DNA of 64,000 nt, from the NCBI RefSeq assembly GCF_034702125.1, contig NC_085873.1, positions 43,704,669 through 43,768,668 on the forward strand, given 5' to 3'. The notes below the pieces were generated by a model. The model was not told where the DNA came from. It searched no databases and saw nothing but the letters and a program-made list of their open reading frames with translations. This document shows positions 48,461 through 59,037 of the stretch, in pieces (within the stretch, counting starts at the first letter, position 1; each line of letters starts with the position of its first letter). The position numbers and the translations under genes were made by a program. The DNA comes from Engraulis encrasicolus (lineage: Eukaryota > Chordata > Actinopteri > Clupeiformes > Engraulidae).

Positions 48461-49482
48461 CGCGTAGGGGGGGGAGGGCCATGATGAAAAAAAATGAGGT
48501 TGGGGGGGAGGGGGCATGGCGAAAAAAAAATCGGAGTTAGGGGGAGGGCCATGGGGGGAAAAAACTAGCTAGCTGGAAAAAATGGCGGAATAGAAGACAA
48601 CATACTTTACTGAGAAGCGAAGCAAACTTAGGGTAGCAGGTAGCAGGTAGCAATGTACATCTGAGGCTACGGATATCACTGCAACCCCTTGGTGTCGAAG
48701 ACACTATGGAAAAAATATGTGGGTTGAAGCAGCGCACAAAAAGCGATGATGTCGAGAGGAAGTTGGCAGCCCTGGCGAGAGTGTTGGAGGAACTGCAACT
48801 TCCCGTAGCCAGGCCGCGGACGAGGAGTCTTCAAGGGCTTGGTTGGACTTCGAGTACGCACATGAATTGTTCTCTTCTTTTTTTATCATCTCGCCAACCA
48901 CAGTTGTCTTCCGCGATTTCCTGTTGAATGAAGATATAGGCCTTCCCGTGATACTCTATAGGCGAGTACATTATTTTGAAAGGGTCCGTGGACGTGGCAG
49001 AACTGCTGTGTCAGTTCTGCAGAGAAGATGATGACAGAAAACTGTTCGAAACACCTGTAGAAAGCCCTCTGTCTGTCGATCTTGTCCATCGCGTGATGGA
49101 TTTGATGAACGACGAGTACGACCGTAGTGTGGCTAAGATGCTGCCGTGTGTGGACAAGTCAAGGGCACAGACATACCAGTTGGGTATAAAGCCTGATAGG
49201 GCCACCAAGATGTTAAAGACGCTTGAAGAAAGGCTGGCTGCGTGGGAAAACACCAAGATTGCTGCTGAAGACCTTGTGAATCGCAGGCTGAGTGAAGGAG
49301 GTTGAGAAGAAAATCAAAGTCAGTACAACTCGGACCCCAGAGAGGATTGGGGACCTGCATGAACAGCAGCTTATGCTACAGGAGTCACTGGAAAACGTCA
49401 GAAAACTTATGGCAAATCTGTAGGGGGAGGGCCATGGGAAAACAAAATTGAAGTGGGGGGAGGGCCATGGGGAAAAAAATGT
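48461..49482. repeat. GGGGGAGGGCCATGGG repeat arrays flanking a coding-like segment
   Basis: Three to four units of about 28-50 bp with gggggagggccatgggg and an A run are at 48461-48565. Two more units in the same orientation are at 49421-49482. They bracket 0.86 kb of coding-like sequence. The right array starts right at the stop codon of that sequence. Confidence 0.7.
48706..49422 (+). pseudogene. Unrecognised coiled-coil-like protein, frameshifted
   Basis: Begins MEKICGLKQRTKSDDVERKL, a Leu/Arg/Glu-rich start. After frameshifts it continues LDFEYAHELFSSFF, then VDVAELLCQFCREDDDRKLF and LSVDLVHRVMDLMNDEYDRS, DRATKMLKTLEERLAAWENT, and finally, after another shift near 49300, ERIGDLHEQQLMLQESLENV ending at TAG 49420-49422. 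Heptad-like charge patterning suggests helices or a coiled coil. There is no catalytic motif and I recognise no family. At least three frame changes are needed, so it is a pseudogene, perhaps of a retroelement or transposon structural protein. Flanked by G-rich tandem repeats. Confidence 0.4.
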
Positions 49483-49670
49483 TTTTTTTTTTTTTTTGAC
49501 CGGACTTCCAGCGCACCAGCCCCCTCGTACAGTCCCTTACAAGGGGCTGGGACTCTGCCATATACAGCAGTATATTGTGGCATTGGAACACTTGGGCCAG
49601 CTTCAGTGTTTCTAATCCCATGTATCACACATCAGGTGTAATATAAATTGTTTTTAATTTTTCCAATTTA

Positions 49671-50058
49671 GATTAAACTAACTCCTATGGAGTGGAGACC
49701 AATGACTCCCACGCGATCAGGAAAGTTTGTGAAGAAAGTTTTGGATGAGCTCCCAACAAAGATTAACCTCAATGGCAATGAGACCTACATAGATATCCTG
49801 AGCCTTGCAAAAGACCTGTTTTGGCCTGGCAGCGACGACAGACACGAGGTCACCCTCAGTCACCCAGAGGGGAGTCTGCGGACACAACTTCATTTTGAAA
49901 TCGAATACCAGATGTTTTCTGACATCCCCACTCCCTACAAGAGGATCCTCTATATTGGGAGGAGAACTTGTGGTATTATTCAATCCCCAAGAACCCCCTT
50001 GAACATTTCCAAGAGTGTATTCTTACCTATGCCCCTCAGTGGCCACAACTTTCCTTAA
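49671..50058 (+). other. Unidentified open frame behind a splice-acceptor-like sequence
   Basis: A frame open to 50058 contains MEWRPMTPTRSGKFVKKVLD, NGNETYIDILSLAKDLFWPG and EVTLSHPEGSLRTQ. It follows tttttaatttttccaatttag (49650-49670), a good branch-site/polypyrimidine/AG arrangement, so it could be an internal or last exon. Codon usage looks protein-like up to about 49960. I do not recognise the family. It may belong with the degenerate segment at 48706-49422. Confidence 0.35.
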
Positions 50059-50084
50059 GGAACTTATCATTCATCATAACATTA

Positions 50085-50175
50085 TGACTGGGAAAACGGC
50101 ACTTTTCATACATGAAAAGGGGGTCCTCTCCACGTCCGCCATTTTGAATTCCCAGAATTAGACATTTTTAGCTTT
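50085..50175 (-). mobile_element. TTAA MITE fragment
   Basis: gcacttttcatacatgaaaa through attagacatttttagct matches the reverse complement of the middle of the TTAA-bounded MITE (8745-8830). Termini are missing. Confidence 0.65.
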
Positions 50176-50504
50176 AGTGGAAGACTTTTAAATGTTGTGT
50201 TTTTGAAATGTGTTGTAACCAAAGAAAGTAGACAGAGAAGAACATTCTCTCGGGGAGAAATGCATTGGCCACGGTGTAGTACGGGGGCGTAGCCCGAAGA
50301 CAGGAGTGGATGGAAAATTATCTCCCTTGTGCATGGTCAGTGGGTGCAACACGTCCATGATGGATGAAACTTGTACTCTGCAAAATCCGGAACTCGCAAA
50401 AATATGCCGAAAGGATATCCCGTTGTCAGTTTACAGTGTGTGGCCAAATTAACTGCTGCTGTTAGTCCGCTGTAATTGCAGTGGATAATTAAGAAAAATT
50501 AAGA

Positions 50505-51697
50505 AAAAACGTGCAAAACTCCACTCAAGCCTAGGTGACCTAAGCATACACATTAAAGATAAGGTTACTAGCCTAGGTGTGGTCATAGACTCGGATTTGA
50601 GCTTTGAGCCTCACATCAACAAGATAACAAAATCTGCTTTTTTCCATCTTAGAAATGTCAACAAAGTGCGCGGCTTGGCCCCCCGACAAGACGCTGAGAA
50701 ACTTATTCATGCCTTTGTCACCAGTAGGATAGACTACTGCAATGCTCTCTTCTCTGGTCTCCCAAAAAAATTAATTGACAAATTGCAACTCATTCAAAAT
50801 TCTGCGGCAAGAATCCTAACAAGAACCAGAATGAGAGAGCACATCTCTCCTGTCTTGGCAGACCTGCACTGGTTACCTGTCTCATACAGAATCGACTTTA
50901 AGATTCTGCTCACAGTATTTAAAGCATTAAATGGACTTGCCCCTAGCTATATCTCAGACATGCTTTCTTTTTATGCCCCTGCTCGAGCTCTCAGGTCCAC
51001 TGATGCCAAGCTGCTAAGGACCCCCCACCCCCCGCAGAAGAAGATCGGCGACGCCGCGTTTGCCTGCTATGCGCCCAAGAGATGGAACGCCCTCCCCATC
51101 GAGATCCGATCAGCCACCTCCGTCGACTCCTTTAAGAAGCAGCTGAAGACCCATCTCTTCATCCTTGCCAACTCCTAGCTGCCAAGGCGTCATAGTGTCC
51201 CAGCCGCCGCAGCGCCCTTACTACTCGCAATCCAGCCCTGGCAGGGGGCTCCCCTAGGTGGCCGCTGGTCTCTGCCTGAGGTTTCTTCCTGACTACAGGG
51301 GGTCTTTTTTCTCAGACCTCACTGAGCTTTTTTTTTTTTTCCCCTCACAAACTATGAATCAAGCGAAAGGGAGTTTTTCCTCACCCCTGATGCCACCAGG
51401 GGCCGCACCTGAGCGCCCAATCTCTGTGTGACTATCTATGACTTATGATAGGCCCAGCCACTATGGACCTTACACATCTAAGAATCCTGGTCCTAACCTA
51501 CGTTGACCTTATGACTCTACATTCTCTGTCTATCTCTTCTTCCTCTGCCTTCCTGCTTTTTCTGCCTCTCCTCTATACCTCTCCTTTTAAATCTATCTCT
51601 AACAATGTTTTTTCCCATTTGTTAAGCACTTTGAGTTACATGCCTTGTATGACACAGTGCTATACAAATACAATTATTATTATTATTATTATTATTA
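50505..51697 (+). mobile_element. L2-type LINE 3' end, copy 2, uninterrupted
   Basis: Coding frame from about 50535 to TAG at 51176-51178: LGDLSIHIKDKVTSLGVVID, KSAFFHLRNVNKVR, SRIDYCNALFSGLPKKLID, LHWLPVSYRIDFKILLTVF and IRSATSVDSFKKQLKTHLF. These are the C-terminal (post-palm) motifs of fish L2 LINE proteins. The frame is open for over 200 codons. The palm with FADD and the endonuclease are lost by 5' truncation. The 3' UTR ends gctatacaaatacaattatt with an (att)n tail. It is the reference that shows copy 1 (18356-21170) to be split. Confidence 0.9.
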
Positions 51698-51783
51698 AGG
51701 ACAGCTGTCTAGCATTCAGTGTTGCCAGATTGGGCGGGTGTGTTTTTTTCAGCCGTTTTGGGCCCATAGAAGTCAATGTAAGG

Positions 51784-52545
51784 GCCAAAACATAACAAGG
51801 CGGAACGGAACGGTCGTGGGACGAACGCGCTCTTTCTGCTTAGTTTTGGCTGGCGTGTTTTTCTCCGCCTTTCACACTGACAGCGTCAGCGTGCGCGGCT
51901 AGTCCCGTTCAAAACCCTCCCCACAGCCAAAGCTAGCATGCTACTTTGCCATTCATTTGAATGAGACACCGCCAGTGAAAATTTGGTCTCCTAAGAAGGC
52001 GTTGTCCCTCCTTTTCTTCTCTTTTCGTGGCGTTTGCACAAGACGTCCGCTACCGCCATCTACAGCGCTAAGGGGACTCTATTCTCTACCTCAAGACTCC
52101 GAAGGTCTCCTAAAGCAGTGGTTCCCAACCTATGGGTCGGGACCCACCTTATGGGTCGCCAAAGATCCACAGGGGGTCGCGGAGCCCTCTTGATTTTAAG
52201 GGGTTTCATTTTAAATATATATAGCCCATGTTGAATAAAAGACAAAGCATTTAACTAATAAATGCATAGAAGCAACAAATTGTAAGTGCTACATTAAACA
52301 TTTATTCTATATTTGACCAAAGACGAATTGAGGAATAAAATAACTAAAATTAGTTTTCGCAGGAAACAGAGGGCATCTTGTGACTCCGTCTCGTGCGGGC
52401 GCTCGCGTGGTTGGGTCACCAAAGCTTACAATAGTAAGAATATGGGTCCCTTAAGAAAAAGGTTGGGAACCACTGTCCTAAAGGAGCGTTCACCTGACGT
52501 TAAGTGGATACCGGAAAAGAACCCCCCTGCTTTATCTCACTCTCA
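51784..52545 (-). repeat. R3 dispersed repeat, copy 3, inside an hAT MITE
   Basis: Reverse orientation relative to copies 1 and 2: acaagacgtccgctaccgcc (compare gcgcacgtcttgt), ggggactctattctctacct and ggataccggaaaagaacccc. It is the longest copy and shows a further end, gggccaaaacataacaaggc. It carries a nested hAT MITE. Confidence 0.7.
52116..52475. mobile_element. hAT-type MITE, CAGTGGTTCCCAACC termini
   Basis: Ends CAGTGGTTCCCAACC / GGTTGGGAACCACTG with the exact 8-bp TSD TCCTAAAG (52108-52115 and 52476-52483). 360 bp, non-coding, nested in R3. Confidence 0.95.
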
Positions 52546-52622
52546 TATACGATTCTCTATTTGGTGTTTTTTGAGAAACTTTTGGGCAGGATTTGGTCAG
52601 ACACATCTGGCAACACTGCTAG

Positions 52623-55600
52623 TAGACGGGGAGGAACGGTAGCCTACCATGCACCCCCCCCCCCCCCCCCCCCCACAACAAAACGCCACATGACTTTTTT
52701 TAATCTTCAAGATGTCCTGAATAAGAATTTGAGTGGTAACAGTCATATAACTCACTCCCACTATGATTTTTCACATCATGTTGTATATGACCCCATGCAT
52801 TCTAGTCCTATGTAGTGGTACACTGCCAAGGCCTCTAGAGCCATGATGCAGTTGGTTATAATAGCTTATGATATACCATATGAAAGCTTGGAGTCTGTAG
52901 TATACATATATCATACTGTATTTGGTGTACCTTTTGCATAGCAACAGTTGCTAGGCAAAGCATCTTCCTTAGCAACCAGCATCAGTGATACGGTTCCTCT
53001 GTGATTACATTGTGTTGTGATGTCTGGATCTAGATGGCTTTTCCCAAGTGCCACATGACTTCTTTGAACCTCCAAGATGTCCCTAATAAGAATTTGAGTG
53101 GTAACAGTAATACATTCCTACTGTACATCATATTGTACATGACCCCAGTATGCTCTAGGCTATATGTTTTAGTCCTATGTCATTATAAGCTGTCATGGTC
53201 TTAACAGCCCTGTTGCAGTTGTTTATCATAGCTTGCCATATACCATATGTAAGCTTGGAGTGTGTAGTTTATGAATATTATATCATATTTTTGGTGTACC
53301 TATGATATTTGGAAAAATATACTTGGCTCACTTATATGATGTGTGAGAGCTCTGTTTTTTTTTTTTTTTTCAATTCTTTAAATGAATTACATATACCGGT
53401 ATATAAAGACCTTATAAGCACTCCATCACTCAACCAATTAACCAATAAACCAACCACCACCCAATCAATCAACCAATCACCAGCCATGTTCTGGTGTTCC
53501 ACTACCTGGATAAAGATCAACCGAATTCTGCCATTCCTCCACCATCAGAGACCCTTACAGTATATGATGGAAATGCTTGCTTCTACAATATGATGGTAAA
53601 TGGCCCTGGAAAATACATCAGAGTTATCAGCTAATACAGTAATACAGTAATGGAATGTGTATAATTGTGTGTAATGTATAATTTTATTGTGCATCTTTTT
53701 TTAAATTTAGAACATTCCAGACACATTTACAGAGATCTCCTCATTGCTATTTGACAGAATAACTACCTCTAGATGTGGAGACATCATTTTCAGCACAGAC
53801 CAATACAGTACAGACCCGAATCCATCAAGTCTATGGAAAGGAAACGCTGTGGCTGTGGAGAGAAGTTAATTACAGGGGGTGGAGCAACAAAACGTCCCAC
53901 GGAGTGGAAACAGTTTTTAACGAATGAGGAAAACAAGGTGCAGTTTATCAGGCTTCTATTAAAGCAATGGAGTGGTGATAAGTATGCTTCAAAACTGCAA
54001 GGCCGCAAAGTCATTTTTATCTGTGAAGAATGTGCATACCTTCTTACATCAGGGGACGGTTTGACAACAAGAAAGACTGATATTCCATTACTCAGGTCAT
54101 CACAGGAAGAGACCGACACCAGGGTTGTCCTTGACAGCCAATATGCTGCAAATTAGCATTATACCAACGTACAGATCAAGAGTCCTGAAGCTGACCTATT
54201 CTTCATTTTGCTGCACTTTGCTGGAACCATGGGCATCAACATCCTACTTGACACTAAGATACAGAGAGAGTCCACTCTGGCACACAAACAGCAGCAGAAC
54301 TTGGCCAAGAAAAGTGCACAGCTGTACTTGGTCTCCATGGCTTCAATGGGAATGATGCGACAAGTGCAAGTACAAGTCCCCCCGGTTTGTTACCAACCTT
54401 GCCAAACTTGGTGAAACCTAGACAGTGACAGAAGCCCTTATTGATGATTGTGAAAAATTCACAAGGGCCTTGTATGGCGGAAAGAAAGCTGAAAAGGTTG
54501 ATGACATGCGATTGAACATCATTAACAAACTTTGCACCAAACACGGAAAGTCTATTCCTGGAAATGTGTACATGGCTTTGCTACCACCATGCAGAAAAAG
54601 CCTCACGCAGCATGTCCATATAGGGTTCATTTTCAGGTTGCCTTGTGGAAAAGAGCCAACATCAACAATCCTGTAATTCCATCCGTGGGTCAAGGACATG
54701 GGTGGTTAATGGCAGAAAGAGGTCTACAGTCCCAGTGGTATGAAGGTGAGAGTCAGCCACAGAGGTTGGAGGACATCTGTGGTGAAGTCCACTGTGATGA
54801 TAACAGTGAGAGTGAAGTTGAAAGTGATTGGTCAAGCACAGACAGTGACAGTAGCAGTGAATGAACTGTCTGCCTTGGACTAAACCTTTCCCCAAATGTT
54901 CAATAAACTTTGTTTATGATTCAACTTGTTTCCTTCTATTGTGGTGTTGTGCTCCAACTTGCACAGATGTGACAGCGACACATACAGTACTGCTCGCTAT
55001 ATTGTCAATATTTCCAGTAGTTAGTTATTAAACTATTATTGAACTTTTACAAATTGTTAATGTATTTTCCTGTAAGGTCTTTATATATGTGTATGGTTGT
55101 ATGGATGAGTCATTTAAAGGATCAGAAAAATGAAAAAAACTCACACATCATATAACTGAAACAAGTATATTTTTCCAAATGGTACACCAAAAATATGTTA
55201 TAATATCCATAAACTACACACTTCAAGCTTACAGATATGGCAAGCTATGATAACCAACTGCAAAATGGCTGTTAAGGCCTTGACAGTTTACAACTACATA
55301 GGACTAAAACGTATGGCCTAGAGCATACTGGGGTCATGTACAATATAATGTACAGTAGGAATGGATTACTGTTACCACTCAAATTCTTATTAGGGACATC
55401 TTGGAGGTTCAAAGAAGTCATGTGGCACTTGGGAAAAGCCATCTAGATCCAGACATCACAACACAATGTAATCACAGAGGAACTGTGCCACTGATGCTGG
55501 TTGCTAAGTAAGATGCTTTGCCTAGCAACTGTTGCTATGCAAAAGGTACACCAAATACAGTATAATATATGTATACTACAGACTCCAAGCTTTCATATGG

Positions 55601-55849
55601 TATATCATAAGCTATTATAACCAACTGCATCATGGCTCTAGAGGCCTTGGCAGTGTACCACTACATAGGACTAGAATGCATGGGGTCATATACAATATGA
55701 TGTGAAAAATCATAGTGGGAGTGAGTTATATGACTGTTACCACTCAAATTCTTATTCAGGACATCTTGAAGATTAAAAAAGTCATGTGGCGTCTTGTTGT
55801 GGGGGGGGTGCATGGTAGGCTACCGTTCCTCCCCGTCTATAGCATTCAT
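52623..55849 (+). mobile_element. Long-TIR DNA element carrying an uncharacterised spliced gene
   Basis: Starts TAGACGGGGAGGAACGG and ends CCGTTCCTCCCCGTCTA. The inverted arms are about 720 bp each (52623-53347 and 55125-55849). Each arm contains two divergent tandem copies of an approximately 360-bp segment beginning gccacatgactt. TAG flanks both ends (52620-52622 and 55850-55852). Removing the element plus one TAG restores CTAGCATT, the TSD of the adjacent hAT MITE. A decayed gene lies between the arms. A 3-bp TSD and long arms do not fit hAT, Tc1 or piggyBac; an Academ-type or unclassified element is possible. Confidence 0.8.
53482..54864 (+). pseudogene. Uncharacterised animal protein family, possibly PIN/XPG-like; decayed
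   Basis: Exon end 53595 (ATG|GTAAAT) and acceptor 53709-53710 (ATTTAG|AAC) join in frame: ETLTVYDGNACFYNMM + NIPDTFTEISSLLFDRIT. It continues CGDIIFSTDQY, frameshifts at a CAGTA duplication (about 53806-53815), then reads RPESIKSMERKRCG, PTEWKQFLTNEENKVQFIRL and SSQEETDTRVVL. TAG at 54154-54156 follows, then IKSPEADLFFILLHFAGTMG. Another frame has LHGFNGNDATSAS, then LPPCRKSLTQHVH, a last frame change, VHFQVALWKRANINNPVIP, GHGWLMAERG and an acidic tail to TGA at 54862-54864. The ordered motifs match an uncharacterised family I know from fish and invertebrates (VxDxYxxxSIK; EEADTRI; SPDTDVxxLL; GCDTTSAF). The acidic motifs resemble PIN/XPG nuclease sites, which is inference. AATAAA is at 54902-54907. 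Confidence 0.6.
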
Positions 55850-55852
55850 GTC

Positions 55853-57279
<1,427 letters not shown>

Positions 57280-57283
57280 TTAA

Positions 57284-58978
57284 CTCATTGGCTGCCTTGG
57301 CCGTCGAATGACGTCATTTCAAATAGTGACGCCCCCTACCTTCGACGTCGTTCGCCGACAATTGCGTTTTTTTACAGCCAGGCCTCGAGGACGGTCTGAC
57401 CTATCTTCTGTATGAATTTCAAGCCTCTAGGCATTTTCTAACTGTTCCTGTAGGTGGCAGAAGTGTCCTTAGGAACAGTCAAGGCAGGGCTTTAGCTCAG
57501 AGCAAGATGAAATGTCAAGACAAAAACACCCCTTTTTTACTATTATAATAAAATCTCAAAAGTAGCATAGCAAAATCATTTTTGAAAGTAAAGCACCTGT
57601 GACAGTAGTCTACTTTCTTGCCCTCTGATTTTAACACAGGTAGGCTACTGATTTTAGTGTCAGAGCCTGACCAAAAAAAAACCTTCCTCTCATGACCAAA
57701 ATACAATCCCCTGTTGCTATCTAGCTAGAAGGCATTGTAGCTAACTTGCCCAAAATACACCATGAGATGATCTGTGTGACAACCTTTCATTTTGGATAAT
57801 GTGATCAGCCTACACAACATCAGGATGTTGCTTACAAAATATCATCTAACAGGAGAATGCACGGGACTAGTGGTGATGTGTCCCAACTGAGGTAACTTGG
57901 GTATAAAGTTTGCTACGCTAGCTAGCTAGCTAGCACGAAATCGCTAACAACTTACAACTAAACCTAAATAAAGGAGCCTTGGTAAGTCAACTATTTTTTA
58001 CTCAATCCACAGTTATTTTTATGGATCTGTATAGTATGATCAGCTTACTGTATAACCAAAAAAGACAGGGGGGTTGCAGATTCTTGGAACAGAGTAGCCT
58101 TTGTGTCTGGTCAGATGCATTCAGCTCACATTAGAAAGCATTGCACTTAGCCTCAGGCCAGCTAGCATTCACCACTCCAATCGGCTTGTGAAATGTTGGA
58201 TGTGTGATCAGTACTTTATCAAAAGAAAATTCATTGAACAATATATGACAAGATCACTATAGCAGAACCATGATGACAGTAATCATCAATCTGCAAATTG
58301 TCCGCTCTGCCAAAGAAGCTGCAGTAAGCTACGCTAAGCGGTGCTGCCTGCCTACCTGCCTCCCTCCCCACAAGACACAACACGGTACTATTTCTGGAGG
58401 AAATAAACCAGCTGTGATTCGTTCTCCAACGAGGGGAGAGAGAGAGGGAGAGGGAGAGGTAGGGAGTTACCGGAGTTAGGGGCAACTGCTGTCATGATCC
58501 ATGCTGCGCGCCAGCAACTAAACCAAAACACCCTTGTTTTCGAGTCCCCCCGTTATATTTCAGTATATTAGGTTGAAAAGGTCATACAAATGATCTTTTT
58601 GTTCAGGCTACAGATGACAGAAGACTGTGTAATAGCAGCTGATAGGTTTGGAGTTGTTAGGACGATGCCATTACGGGCAAAAACGTTTGCAGTTATAGTT
58701 CTACTTCAAATGGCGTTTTCTCAGCTTTTTGGCTAGAAAGCAGCATTTTGGCGAATTCCACTTAATTTCAACAGATGATTATGAAAGAACGGAAAGGGGT
58801 AGAGAGACACCGTTTTTTTCTGATGACAGATGAGCGTCTAATCTGTGTTTTCATAGGTATGGTGTCGACATAGACACAGAACTCAATTTTCTGTGAGCCT
58901 CCAAAAAACACCCAAAATGCTGAAAAATGGCTGGCACTCCGAGGTACTCTTTTATGAAAATGGCTGGCAGCTAATGAG
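57284..58978. mobile_element. piggyBac-like TTAA-bounded element, copy 2
   Basis: Termini CTCATTGGCTGCC / GGCAGCTAATGAG with TTAA at 57280-57283 and 58979-58982. 1695 bp, same orientation as copy 1. The differences are scattered substitutions and small indels (for example an extra ataa near 57548 and gtgattc near 58413). Confidence 0.88.
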
Positions 58979-59037
58979 TTAATTCCTGGTCCTCCAATTG
59001 TGTAACTCTACCCTCTGTATGGCTCTGGCACAATGTA

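Larger units (their letters stand above)
51717..52618. mobile_element. hAT-type MITE, CAGTGTTGCCAG family, interrupted
   Basis: Starts CAGTGTTGCCAGATTGGG and ends TCTGGCAACACTG. It is split by R3 sequence. The left TSD is CTAGCATT (51709-51716). The right TSD is CTAG (52619-52622) joined to CATT (55853-55856) across the 52623-55849 element. Confidence 0.9.
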
